DNA from: an uncultured Clostridia bacterium
Lineage (GTDB): Bacteria > Bacillota > Clostridia > Oscillospirales > Acutalibacteraceae
Length of the DNA: 23,245 nucleotides
Direction of reading: 5' to 3'
NCBI GenBank assembly: GCA_946535695.1
Contig: CAMNDS010000002.1
Location: 1-23,245, forward strand
Part shown: one piece after another, positions 6,190-14,579 of the stretch
How positions within the stretch are numbered: the stretch's first letter is position 1
Layout of the letters: each line of letters opens with the position of its first letter
Made by a program: the position numbers and the translations under genes
The notes under the pieces: model-generated
The model's database searches: none
The model's input: only the letters and a program-made list of their open reading frames with translations
What the model was told of the DNA's origin: nothing

Positions 6190-6688
6190 CTTCTAACCAA
6201 GTTTGAATACTATCGCACATTTCATATTGAGTATAATCATATATTTTTCCTCCTTCTACTTTCATTTCGAGATAATCGCCGTAGGAATTCATAAACGAAG
6301 GACCGATCATATACTCGGTGTCTCCTGATGTAGTTTGATGAATTATATTTAAATCTTTATCAAGAAGTTTGAAGAAATTATTATCGCATGATTTATTGCA
6401 TGTATCGAACTTAATATTATTAATATGGGTAAAATCGGGATTGAGAATTTCACCCTCATCTAGATCGATAATAAAATGTAATCCGCCGCAATACTTTGTA
6501 CTTATAAAATCATTATCGCTTCCTTTGGGGATATACATAAGGGGAAGTAACTGTTTAGTCAGGGAGCCGTTTTCGTCATCGTATTGTTCTTCATTCCCAT
6601 TAAATATCATTCCTTCAAAACCACCACCAATATAACATTCGAGATATTTCGCATCTTCTTTTACATATTTTTTATATTCTATTTTCAT
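6179..6688 (-). CDS. Hypothetical protein
   Basis: A 169-residue acidic protein with no signal peptide or membrane segment; it starts MKIEYKKYVKEDAKYLEC and ends IQTWLEDDE. I do not recognise the family. Its start follows an AT-rich leader containing AAATTTATAA, a motif also found near the starts at 2998 and 13041/13107. It overlaps the ExoX-C-like gene, suggesting co-translation. Confidence 0.65.
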   Translation of the reverse strand: MKIEYKKYVKEDAKYLECYIGGGFEGMIFNGNEEQYDDENGSLTKQLLPLMYIPKGSDNDFISTKYCGGLHFIIDLDEGEILNPDFTHINNIKFDTCNKSCDNNFFKLLDKDLNIIHQTTSGDTEYMIGPSFMNSYGDYLEMKVEGGKIYDYTQYEMCDSIQTWLEDDE

Positions 6689-6716
6689 ATTTATTTATAA
6701 ATTTGTTTAATTTTTA

Positions 6717-7157
6717 TCACCAATTTTCCGTATTTGTTACATCCTTTTTTTCATGGCATTGATTACATTCTATCTCGATCAACGGTCCTAAACCTCCGGG
6801 TGTAATATGATATGTAAATTGCATTCCCAAAGTAGAAAAGTTCAATTTGTTTAATTTTTTAAATTCTTCGCGATGATTATGTCGTTCGATAAACTTACGT
6901 ATATTATTAGATTCTACATCATTCAATTCGAATTTAATATTATTCTTACCATTTTCGTCACAATGATGCTCCCGATAATCATCAGAGTTAACTATATTTA
7001 CATGACCACAATTACAACACTTAAATTCTATGGTATGGTTGTCTGAATTAGTAACCCATTCATCGGGATTCATAATTAGTTCTTCATCGCAGTACTTACA
7101 TGTATATTTGTAATAAACATGCTTATACTCATTTTGTATATGTTTAAGTGTTTTCAT
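6717..7157 (-). CDS. Zinc-ribbon hypothetical protein
   Basis: A 146-residue protein with two kinds of Cys pairs. An N-terminal ribbon is formed by CKYC (20-23) and CCNCGH (about 47-52). A C-terminal block, TYHITPGGLGPLIEIECNQC, is followed by HEKKDVTNTENW. I have met the C-terminal block ('..GLG..i...C..C...kDiTd.e.W') in phage proteins of Bacteroidota, where it is uncharacterised. Zinc binding is likely; nucleic-acid contact is a guess. It overlaps the 7144-7380 gene by 14 bp. Confidence 0.65.
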   Translation of the reverse strand: MKTLKHIQNEYKHVYYKYTCKYCDEELIMNPDEWVTNSDNHTIEFKCCNCGHVNIVNSDDYREHHCDENGKNNIKFELNDVESNNIRKFIERHNHREEFKKLNKLNFSTLGMQFTYHITPGGLGPLIEIECNQCHEKKDVTNTENW

Positions 7158-7380
7158 TCTTATTACTTTTAATTATAGGTATTTGAGCAATATCATTATA
7201 ATACATTATTTCCTCTATATTATATGAAATACGAAGATGGAAATTTTCTTTTTTATTTAAATTTTGTAATATTGCGTTTACTTTCTCTGCATCTTCCTTA
7301 TTGTCATAGATAGAATAATCATGTTTAATTGGGGTGGTACCATCCCAAATCGTCGCTATCAATAAAAATACCTTTTTCAT
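7144..7380 (-). CDS. Small hypothetical protein
   Basis: A 78-residue protein starting MKKVFLLIATIWDGTTPIKH. The first strand is hydrophobic but followed by charged sequence, so it looks like the beta strand of a small alpha/beta fold, not a signal peptide. NKEDAEKVNAILQNLNK is a clear helix. Its ATG overlaps the TGA of the dUTPase-family gene (ATGA, 7377-7380), so the two are probably coupled. Function unknown. Confidence 0.6.
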   Translation of the reverse strand: MKKVFLLIATIWDGTTPIKHDYSIYDNKEDAEKVNAILQNLNKKENFHLRISYNIEEIMYYNDIAQIPIIKSNKNENT

Positions 7381-7880
7381 ACGCGCTGTTTATCCTGTTG
7401 ATATTGACCATTATATAGATTTTCTACCGATGCTGTTTCAAATATCCGTGTTTGTGCAATTCGCGCGCCTCGTTCGATCTCAATTGGAAATAATACTTGC
7501 AAGAAAAATCCCATAGATTTTGTTTCGAACCCGGCATCGAATTGACCACAATGAATAATAGCTCCATTACGAACCATCGAACTCCTAGAAATAAACACCA
7601 TAGCCGCATTTTCCGGCATCTTACAACCTTCTTTCACTATAACTTCGTAGTATCCGGGATCTAAAATCCATTCTTCCACACCGTTTTCGATTATTGGTTT
7701 AAGCTCTATACGATCACGTAAAATGGTTTTTCCTTTAGCGGGGACTACACCCACCCCCCAAGTATCGATAAATTTAATAACTTTATCCAAACGTACATCG
7801 ATACCTTGTTGTTGAACACCTTCTTCTGAGAATCCGGTAATGATTCCTTTTTCCACTATTTGTTTTCCTGTTAGTTGCAT
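7377..7880 (-). CDS. dut: dUTPase / dCTP deaminase superfamily protein
   Basis: A 167-residue protein of the trimeric dUTPase/dCTP deaminase fold. GVQQQGIDVRLDKV (20-33) matches the 'QP.gyDLrl' N-terminal strand. FISRSSMVRNGAIIHCGQFD (94-113), continuing AGFETKSMG, combines the 'R.SS..R.G' helix with the 'G.iDagf' uridine-binding motif, and IEIERGARIAQTRIFE matches the following strand. A dUTPase would hydrolyse dUTP to dUMP, limiting uracil in DNA and feeding dTMP synthesis. The glycine-rich C-terminal arm typical of dUTPases is not obvious, so deaminase activity cannot be excluded. The symbol is by best fit. Confidence 0.75.
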   Translation of the reverse strand: MQLTGKQIVEKGIITGFSEEGVQQQGIDVRLDKVIKFIDTWGVGVVPAKGKTILRDRIELKPIIENGVEEWILDPGYYEVIVKEGCKMPENAAMVFISRSSMVRNGAIIHCGQFDAGFETKSMGFFLQVLFPIEIERGARIAQTRIFETASVENLYNGQYQQDKQRV

Positions 7881-7925
7881 AAAATTATATTTTAGTTAAT
7901 ATATAGAAAAATCAATGTTTATATA

Positions 7926-8945
7926 CTAAAATAAACTGATTTGTAAACCCCCATCTTTATTTAATAATGGCATATTATTTGCTTCCAATAACCTATTTAT
8001 CGGATCAAGAAGAGTCTGTTGAAACATAGTTATTCTATCTATTGGAGCATATTGTTGTGACCATTTGGGAAGATTAGATGCTTGATATACAAAATAGTTT
8101 AACTGAGCATCTTTTGAACGTTTTGAACGGTTTTCTTTTATTATATACCATTTTAACAACCCTCCATATATGGGTTCGCCGACGAGGTTATTCTTATTCC
8201 TTAAACTATTGTACGTCGCCAACGCTCTCACATTCCATGGCGCAGTCTTGAGTGGTTCATTTGTTTTTGGATCGAATATATTATATATTACGGGTATGTT
8301 GCTATCATCTTTAACATATTTAAAGTAATTGTTAACCTTTATAGATCCAGATATAGTTTCTATATCAGCTTCTAACCATTGATTTTTTAATTGCATAGTT
8401 TCTTTATTTAATCGTTGAACTAAATATTTATCGCCCGCATTTTGTAACATATACGTGATAAGATATTTTAACATATCCCGACTTTTTTTTGGAAAAGAAG
8501 CTTTAACAATTTCTAATCCTTTAACTTTAAGAGGCAGACTATCCTCGTCGTATATCTTTCCATCTTTCCATAAAAGAAGTTGTGCGTATCGCTTTTTAAC
8601 ATCACCCCATATACCAGAACGGTTAATAGTTTCAAGTTCGAAATTATGTACACTCTTCCCGAAACGTTTTGTATAATAATCTGCGATAAACTCTGCGTTA
8701 TGTTGATTGAGAAATTTCGTATTAAGATTAACTAAAAAATCCCGTTTATCGTTTATTGACATATTTTCATATCCTTTAAGCGTTTTAAGTAATTGATTAT
8801 AGCTTAAATATAAACTATTATGTACTAAAATATTATTAGCGATAAATGTATGCGAGTCATCATCGACTTCAACATCGTATACATATTCATCATCAAAAAA
8901 TCCTATTTGCTCACAACTTTCTATTTCAATAAATTCAAATTCCAT
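7926..8945 (-). CDS. polB: Split-intein C-half fused to C-terminal part of family B DNA polymerase
   Basis: The first 43 residues are a C-intein: EYVYDVEVDDDSHTFIANN (20-38) is block F and ILVHN (39-43) ends in the His-Asn needed for cleavage, followed by Ser44 as the +1 nucleophile. From Ser44 the protein is polymerase: SLYLSYN restores motif C after splicing, GDVKKRYAQLLLW (114-126) is the KKRY motif, and LKVKGLE follows. It ends GLQISLF, a good sliding-clamp motif (Q-I-S-L-F). Joined to the product of 9692-12148 it would give a polymerase of about 992 residues. Alone it lacks all three catalytic aspartate motifs. The stop is TAG. Confidence 0.9.
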   Translation of the reverse strand: MEFEFIEIESCEQIGFFDDEYVYDVEVDDDSHTFIANNILVHNSLYLSYNQLLKTLKGYENMSINDKRDFLVNLNTKFLNQHNAEFIADYYTKRFGKSVHNFELETINRSGIWGDVKKRYAQLLLWKDGKIYDEDSLPLKVKGLEIVKASFPKKSRDMLKYLITYMLQNAGDKYLVQRLNKETMQLKNQWLEADIETISGSIKVNNYFKYVKDDSNIPVIYNIFDPKTNEPLKTAPWNVRALATYNSLRNKNNLVGEPIYGGLLKWYIIKENRSKRSKDAQLNYFVYQASNLPKWSQQYAPIDRITMFQQTLLDPINRLLEANNMPLLNKDGGLQISLF

Positions 8946-8965
8946 ATAATTAAAATATATAATTA

Positions 8966-9680
8966 TTATTCGATATTAAGTTCGTATTTAGTATGTCCGC
9001 TATCGATTATTTTTACGTATGGAGTTTCCATCGTAATTTCATTTTCGGTTTTATTTTCAATATTATATCCCAGTTTTTTAATTTATTTTTTTGAGAAATT
9101 AGTTCTATGATATCTTTTATAATCTATTATGTTAACATACCAGTAACTCGATTAATGATTTTTGACTTTAAAACCTAATTTCTTATATAAATTTTTCAAT
9201 ATAAGTATAATTATATGAATTAATAGGAAGTAAATTAGTACATGGTTCTATACAATATGATTTTCTAGTAAAATATTGAGAGGAATTAATTTTATAAATT
9301 TTATCGTTACATTTATTACATTCCGGATGTGAACACTTCACGTACCATATTTCGCCTTCTTTTTTTCTAAATTATACCGATTAATTATTATTTCTTTTCT
9401 TTTATCTAATACTTTTTGTAACGATGACTTATTTAACATCGGATATTCTACTCCGTAACGTTCTAAATTAGTTTGTTTTATTTTCTCCTTACACTCTTCC
9501 GTTTTGGCGTAACTAGTTACGCCATATCGCTCTAAACATGTTTGTTTAGCATTTAATCTAATTTGGGATCTCTTCGTTGACGATACGCCGAACAATATTT
9601 ATGATATCCTTTCGTAAACGATATAAATTTTGCATAATGGCATGTCATTTTATTTTGTAATAGCACATATTCCTGTGAGA
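8966..9680 (-). pseudogene. Decayed homing endonuclease between the split-intein halves
   Basis: Fragments of one protein appear in order over several frames. First comes KMTCHYAKFISFTKGYHKYC (Cys/His N-terminus, near 9651-9590). An open frame at 9595-9338 follows, with two 'LERYGV' repeats: KQTCLERYGVTSYAKT and KQTNLERYGVEYPM. Next is WYVKCSHPECNKC with a later Cys pair, then FIYKKLGFKVKNH, then IDYKRYHRTNFSKK, and finally IKKLGYNIENKTENE with VKIIDSGHTKYEL. These are the repeat, zinc-finger and C-terminal blocks of the phage homing endonucleases I know with Vsr-like (EDxHD) nuclease cores. The catalytic core is not seen and at least three frameshifts or stops intervene, so it is very likely inactive. 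The frame change near 9359 lies on A_AAA_AAG, a classic -1 slippery heptamer. Confidence 0.85.
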
Positions 9681-9691
9681 GTTAATGTCAA

Positions 9692-12148
9692 TCAAAAATT
9701 AATCTTGAGTACTTTATCCGACGGGAGAATTTGGTAAGGTTTAACTTCTAACATCTCTCCATTTCGAAATACTACTAAACTATGATCATTCGTTACTATC
9801 ACTTCTTCGCCGGTTTTTGTTTTTAATTTCCATTTCGGTTTAGTTACTTTATGACGCATTATATAATTAACATTCATATAACATAATCCATTATCTTTCG
9901 TCCAGTTTAATATTTTATCATTGGTTTTAATAAGTTCAGATCCGTTTTGAGTAATCATTTTATTTCCTCTATCATTTTCATCAAACCAATCTTCTATTTT
10001 TACAGATCTAATTAAATTATTACTTGAAGAAATATTTACAATCGATTGACGATCTACTGAATCAGTATCTCCGTATACTACCTCGACGAAACTTTTTTTA
10101 TGATAAGCATCGGGATCTTGAGATTCGGTAACTACATTAGCTTCGTCTAGTGCCGTTTCTGCTTGTTTTGTGTCTACTTCGACGCCTAATTGATTATGTA
10201 ACTCTTTATTATTGATCCAATTATTCCTAAACCAATCCGGAATATGATGTTCCATCATATGAATTAGATTTCTAGATTCTCCCGTTATATCATTCGCGAG
10301 ATTCATATTAAACCAATAAAATGATTGGTGAGATGATCCTCCGTACATACTATTCATAAGAAGTTTCATAGCTTGTTCATGACAACTATAGTATATTATT
10401 TCATCTTTGAGTAGTCTTATAAACTCATTTAACTCTTCTTTATTATATTTAGCTAATTGATCGCTATTTTGAATATTTAAACCTATTTTGGCTATCGCTT
10501 TTTGTAATTGCTCATTATAATCTCTATGTTTAACCGGTTTATTCTCTATTATATGAGTTAAGTCGACCATCACCGTTGCGTCTAATTGTTTACCAAGATA
10601 TTTACTTTCATCTCGATTAGCTTTTAATTGACCTTGAATACGTCTAAAAGCATAATCTTTATCATTTTTGTATACGCAACCGTTAACGGAAACGAAATAA
10701 TTTTTATCGTTTCTATATTTATTTAATTTTTCTTCATTTAAAAATTTTCCTACAAACTTTCCCAAGCTTGGTTTACTTGGTGTTCCTCCGTTGGTATATA
10801 CATTGGGACCTATAATTATATATTTACTTCCAGTATACTGATTAAGTTTTATATCATCCCAAAAAGCCCCTATATAATTTTCAAAACTTAAATTGCATGT
10901 ACGTATAGTAGATGGATATAGAGATGCAAAATCATTACAACATACATACTCATGCAATCCTGGTATAGGTATTTTCACATATGCACCAAGTAGTCGACCA
11001 CGATCTGCGATCTCTCGAGGTTCATACGGTATTTTAAGTCCAAGATTATAAAAATCTTGAAATACCAGCGCTTCAGTAACGGCGATCTTACTAAAACACC
11101 TACCTATCTTTTCCATACAATATAGAGAATACATGTATATATGATCTAATGTTTTAAACCGATAATTGATTAATTGCACCAATATACTATCGATAGCATT
11201 GTAGTATACGTATCTAGGATAATCTTTATTATAAAGATCTTGTAAGGTGCCATCATATTCAATCTTATTGATTCCCATAGACTCATACGCTATATAATCT
11301 AGACCATAAGATTCTTTAATGGGCATGACTACGTAATCTTCATCTTTAATAACTTGCATCATGTCGATTATCAACGTATGTTCTGGCATTGGGAGGTAAA
11401 TCTTATCTCCTCGTTCGTTCATATAACGTTTTCTTTCAATCTTTCCCGTACATGATGCAATATTTAAAGATATATTGGGAAAATAATTTTGTATGCGAGT
11501 AGTTATGTAATACCAGTCGAAGAAAATACAGTTCCACCCGGATAATATTGGTGTTTTTGAGACAATATTTTTAAGAAAAAATCTAAGCATTTCTTCTTCG
11601 GTATCAAATTTGATATATTTAAACGAAGGAGTATTTGATAACTTTAATTCTTTAAAGTATTTGGTATTGTTTAGATAATTATGGAAGTTACCATTAACCT
11701 GCTCCTTTTCGGATTCACTTAATTCTCTCGTTGCAAGAACTATACAATTTAATTCCGGAGATACCACAGAAATAGTAGTAATAGGATATTTACCTTCTTC
11801 TGGTTTAGGAAATTCATTATCGCCCGGTATATAAGTTTCAATATCGAAAGTATATACTTTTGGAAAAGTTCGTTTAGAAATGAGATTTCTGTATTTTTCA
11901 TCCATCTCTCGAAAATAATATTTTATATCAAATGGACTAGGTTTCTCTGTCCACCGAATATCGCAGTGAGCATCATCCCATGACGTATATTTTCCGGTAG
12001 GTGTTTTATAAAAAGTTTTAAATCTATTAATATTAAATTGGAGGATTTTTTTTGAACCATTATCTTCTATATAAGATAGATCCAAACGATGTAGTTTATC
12101 GCTGTAAGAATAATCTAATATCATAATATATGCGTTATTTCGCAGCAA
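9692..12148 (-). CDS. polB: N-terminal part of family B DNA polymerase fused to split-intein N-half
   Basis: Residues 1-696 are polymerase. Exo I is FDIET (101-105), Exo II is N206 with F210-D211, and Exo III is YNAID (316-320). Motif A is DFASLYPS (406-413), motif B is KLLMNSMYGG (595-604) and motif C is YGDTD (692-696). The 3'-5' proofreading residues are intact. At Ser697 an N-intein of 122 residues begins (SVDRQSIVNI...). It includes VTNDHSLVVFRNGEM (89-103), the block B Thr-x-x-His element, and ends SDKVLKINF then TGA. It resembles the Ser1 inteins of archaeal polymerases. The rest of the polymerase is on the separate ORF 7926-8945, so activity requires trans-splicing. Start choice is uncertain: Met9 (12124) is an alternative. 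Confidence 0.92.
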   Translation of the reverse strand: MLRNNAYIMILDYSYSDKLHRLDLSYIEDNGSKKILQFNINRFKTFYKTPTGKYTSWDDAHCDIRWTEKPSPFDIKYYFREMDEKYRNLISKRTFPKVYTFDIETYIPGDNEFPKPEEGKYPITTISVVSPELNCIVLATRELSESEKEQVNGNFHNYLNNTKYFKELKLSNTPSFKYIKFDTEEEMLRFFLKNIVSKTPILSGWNCIFFDWYYITTRIQNYFPNISLNIASCTGKIERKRYMNERGDKIYLPMPEHTLIIDMMQVIKDEDYVVMPIKESYGLDYIAYESMGINKIEYDGTLQDLYNKDYPRYVYYNAIDSILVQLINYRFKTLDHIYMYSLYCMEKIGRCFSKIAVTEALVFQDFYNLGLKIPYEPREIADRGRLLGAYVKIPIPGLHEYVCCNDFASLYPSTIRTCNLSFENYIGAFWDDIKLNQYTGSKYIIIGPNVYTNGGTPSKPSLGKFVGKFLNEEKLNKYRNDKNYFVSVNGCVYKNDKDYAFRRIQGQLKANRDESKYLGKQLDATVMVDLTHIIENKPVKHRDYNEQLQKAIAKIGLNIQNSDQLAKYNKEELNEFIRLLKDEIIYYSCHEQAMKLLMNSMYGGSSHQSFYWFNMNLANDITGESRNLIHMMEHHIPDWFRNNWINNKELHNQLGVEVDTKQAETALDEANVVTESQDPDAYHKKSFVEVVYGDTDSVDRQSIVNISSSNNLIRSVKIEDWFDENDRGNKMITQNGSELIKTNDKILNWTKDNGLCYMNVNYIMRHKVTKPKWKLKTKTGEEVIVTNDHSLVVFRNGEMLEVKPYQILPSDKVLKINF

Positions 12149-12199
12149 TTATAATTGTTCTTTCGAACTCGTTAAATATATGTTATCTTAATAAATATA

Positions 12200-12232
12200 T
12201 TAAAAAAGAGAAGAATTTAATTTCCTCTCTGA
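12200..12232 (-). terminator. Rho-independent terminator
   Basis: On the minus strand AGAGAGGAA (12230-12222) pairs with TTCTTCTCT (12215-12207), with one G-U, around a 6-nt loop and then a TTTTTT run. It overlaps the stop codon of the 12217-13041 gene. It would separate that gene from the polymerase transcript. The opposite strand also ends in T-rich sequence. Confidence 0.75.
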
Positions 12233-13041
12233 TTTTTTATTGAAATAAAATACTTCTTAAATAATTCTGCGTTTTCTTTCATTTGTTTCGCAATATTTTC
12301 TTCATAAGGTATATTAAAACTCCCATGTATAGTAGTTGAAGGTTTTATTAGCATTTTTTTCTCAATAACTTTCCCTTCAATTGCGTTAGTAATTGGAGAT
12401 GATGTATCAATAGTATCAATCCAATCTACGTTTTTCCATAATTCAAACTCTTGAGGTAATATGCACCCGAGTAGATGATGTGGTTTGTTTTTATTAATTT
12501 TAAGTTTAGATACGATTTTAACTCTTATATCTTCTAATCTTGTGTTCTTATCGATTAATAATTCAAACCACCAGCTTTCAAACGGAAATGCTATTTTATC
12601 ACATACTTTATCAAGAACATCATAACATCTTTGTAGTTCATCGATATTACTCCCATGAATAACACCTATTTTTTTCCCCGGCAAATCTGAATATTTATTT
12701 AGCCATTGGTTCACACTGTCAATAGTTTTTTTACAGCTACTCTTAACGTCGGGTAGTACATATTCGGTTGGTTGGAGCTCTTTTATATAATCGGCGTATG
12801 CATCCATCGGGAAATATCCGGCGGGATATAAGTTTAAAAGCTCGGGATTGGTGTTGATTTCGTATGCTGAATTATCGAGTAATACTTTTCTTCCCTCTTT
12901 AATACTTTGTTTGAAAAATTCCAAATATTTGGGATGATTAACAAAAAGATGAACTAATGCATAATCGTAATCATTAAACTGTTTAGAACATTCTAAATAA
13001 TTTATAGGCACTTCGTGGGAAACTAATGGTTCTTTAAGCAT
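12217..13041 (-). CDS. TGT/DpdA-like base transglycosylase candidate
   Basis: A 274-residue protein whose motif order fits the tRNA-guanine transglycosylase superfamily. LLDNSAYE (54-61) is in the place of TGT 'TDSGGFQ', and YVLPDV (94-99) is in the place of the second substrate Asp. IGVIHG (125-130) resembles 'giVQG', HHLLGCILPQEF (188-199) resembles 'yLMGvG.P.d', and DTIDTSSP (209-216) matches the nucleophile segment, with Asp212 the candidate. It is shorter than bacterial TGT (~375) and lacks the obvious four-ligand zinc site, as seen in phage DpdA-type proteins that exchange guanine for 7-deazaguanines in DNA. No 7-deazaguanine synthesis genes are in view, so the substrate is open. It has its own promoter gap and terminator. 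Confidence 0.6.
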   Translation of the reverse strand: MLKEPLVSHEVPINYLECSKQFNDYDYALVHLFVNHPKYLEFFKQSIKEGRKVLLDNSAYEINTNPELLNLYPAGYFPMDAYADYIKELQPTEYVLPDVKSSCKKTIDSVNQWLNKYSDLPGKKIGVIHGSNIDELQRCYDVLDKVCDKIAFPFESWWFELLIDKNTRLEDIRVKIVSKLKINKNKPHHLLGCILPQEFELWKNVDWIDTIDTSSPITNAIEGKVIEKKMLIKPSTTIHGSFNIPYEENIAKQMKENAELFKKYFISIKNQRGN

Positions 13042-13106
13042 ATTTTTATAAAATATATTATGAATATAATATATGAAATCGTACTTATAAATTTATTATA
13101 AAAGTA
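13042..13106. promoter_or_regulatory. Divergent intergenic region
   Basis: This 65-bp, almost pure A/T gap separates the minus-strand transglycosylase-like gene from the plus-strand baseplate operon, so it must hold promoters for both. It contains CTTATAAATTTATTATAAAA (13084-13103) just before the plus-strand ATG; the same core lies upstream of the genes starting at 2998 and 6688. The promoters are inferred from position. Confidence 0.45.
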
Positions 13107-14579
13107 ATGAAATATACGAATATAAACATATTAGACAATAACCGAAGATTTAAATATATTATCGAATATAAAGATGATATAGAAAATATTTCTCGAGAAA
13201 ATTTAAGTTATTCATTAACGGATAATCTTCGAGTCGATTTTTTTAATAGTCAAGATACAAAATATATTCGTGTAGATAATTATTGGAATAAATATCTAGG
13301 GGACACTACGATTGATTATATTCCAGAATCATATAACTTAAGTTCCGTAAATTTATATTTTCCGACTAATTCGGTTGAATCATATACTAAAAATTATATT
13401 TATGCTCTTACTATTAATACTTGGATTCACGGTCATATAGTTTATCTGGGTACATATATAATAGACCGAAGAGATGCAATAGCGTGTGATAAACAGAAAG
13501 TATTTTTAAATAGTAGATATTATGAATATATAAATATAAAATTTATCGACCCATATTATATTACGTACTCTGACGACTGGAAAGATTTTAGGCAAATCGT
13601 ATGTGGAGAAACAGAATTGTATGATATGGAACAAAATAACACTGGTTCAATATTAAATTTTACTTTATATCCTGTTTATTATGATAACGGACAATATAAT
13701 AAATTAGATCCGTATATTGGTGGTCAAAATGCAATCAATATGGCCGATGAAGTCGATGATTATATAAATTATAATATACATATAAACACTTCGCAAACAA
13801 CTGCTGAAAAAATTATATATACCGATCTTAATTTCAATCAAGAATTTTATAGCGGAAATGTTCCGACTATAGAAGATTTAAAAAATTATATGCAAGAAAC
13901 ATATAGTATAAAGATCGACGATATTAAAATTAAATACGAACTAGTCGTTATCGATAATGAAAATATATATAAATCAATTACGAAAATCAAAAATGATATA
14001 TATTGTGAGTTCTTGAGAGATGAACTTATGTTTGACAGCTGGGACGGATGGAAAGAAGGATTGAATTTCTCCGCATCTGCGACTATAATTATTAATGAAG
14101 AAGAAACATTACTTCTTCATTCGAATGTTATTAGTATAACACAAGATATAATGAAGTATTTTATAGGTAAAAATCCAATAAATACAGTGAATTTAACGTC
14201 TTTGAATATGATTAATTATACTATAAATGCAGTAAATAAAATAGAAAAGAAAATTATTCAATTAGAAAAACCAACAGATTATAAAACTAATCTAATTAGA
14301 CCTGTATATTTTAGAACCAGAGAATTAAATAATCTTATTATTCATCCTGCGGTTACAGAAAATATCTGTTTAAACTTAGATGCTTATAAATCACAAGTAA
14401 ATGTATTTTATATCCAAATAGAAAATACAGTATTCGTCGAGTCTGCTCGGACTAATGCCGGTATTATATTTAAAATTGTGGGGGCAAACTTAAAAAACGA
14501 TATTGGTGAAGGAACTTTTTATATTCTTAATCAAGATAAGGAATTAATAACTACGGGCAAATATAGATATGAACAATGA
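13107..14579 (+). CDS. Probable structural protein of the baseplate operon
   Basis: A 490-residue protein rich in Asn, Ile, Tyr and Asp, with no signal peptide or membrane segment. It looks beta-rich, as tail proteins often are. The WIHGHIVYLGTYIIDRRD segment (about 106-123) is the most distinctive part. I do not recognise the family. It is the first gene of the plus-strand operon, and its TGA overlaps the ATG of the gp25-like gene (ATGA, 14576-14579), which supports a baseplate or tail role by context only. Confidence 0.6.
   Translation: MKYTNINILDNNRRFKYIIEYKDDIENISRENLSYSLTDNLRVDFFNSQDTKYIRVDNYWNKYLGDTTIDYIPESYNLSSVNLYFPTNSVESYTKNYIYALTINTWIHGHIVYLGTYIIDRRDAIACDKQKVFLNSRYYEYINIKFIDPYYITYSDDWKDFRQIVCGETELYDMEQNNTGSILNFTLYPVYYDNGQYNKLDPYIGGQNAINMADEVDDYINYNIHINTSQTTAEKIIYTDLNFNQEFYSGNVPTIEDLKNYMQETYSIKIDDIKIKYELVVIDNENIYKSITKIKNDIYCEFLRDELMFDSWDGWKEGLNFSASATIIINEEETLLLHSNVISITQDIMKYFIGKNPINTVNLTSLNMINYTINAVNKIEKKIIQLEKPTDYKTNLIRPVYFRTRELNNLIIHPAVTENICLNLDAYKSQVNVFYIQIENTVFVESARTNAGIIFKIVGANLKNDIGEGTFYILNQDKELITTGKYRYEQ

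Noticed and set aside
6369..6635. Plus-strand 88-residue ORF
   Set aside because: Antisense to the 6179-6688 gene, with no leader or context.
7424..7609. Minus-strand ORF inside the dUTPase-family gene
   Set aside because: It overlaps the conserved dUTPase motifs in another frame and has no support.
8850..9110. Plus-strand 86-residue hydrophobic ORF
   Set aside because: It lies antisense to the C-intein and endonuclease remnant; its composition reflects A/T-rich reverse translation only.
12217..13041. Ordinary tRNA-guanine transglycosylase (tgt)
   Set aside because: It is about 100 residues short, the motifs are altered and the C-terminal zinc ligands are absent; DpdA-like is a better fit.
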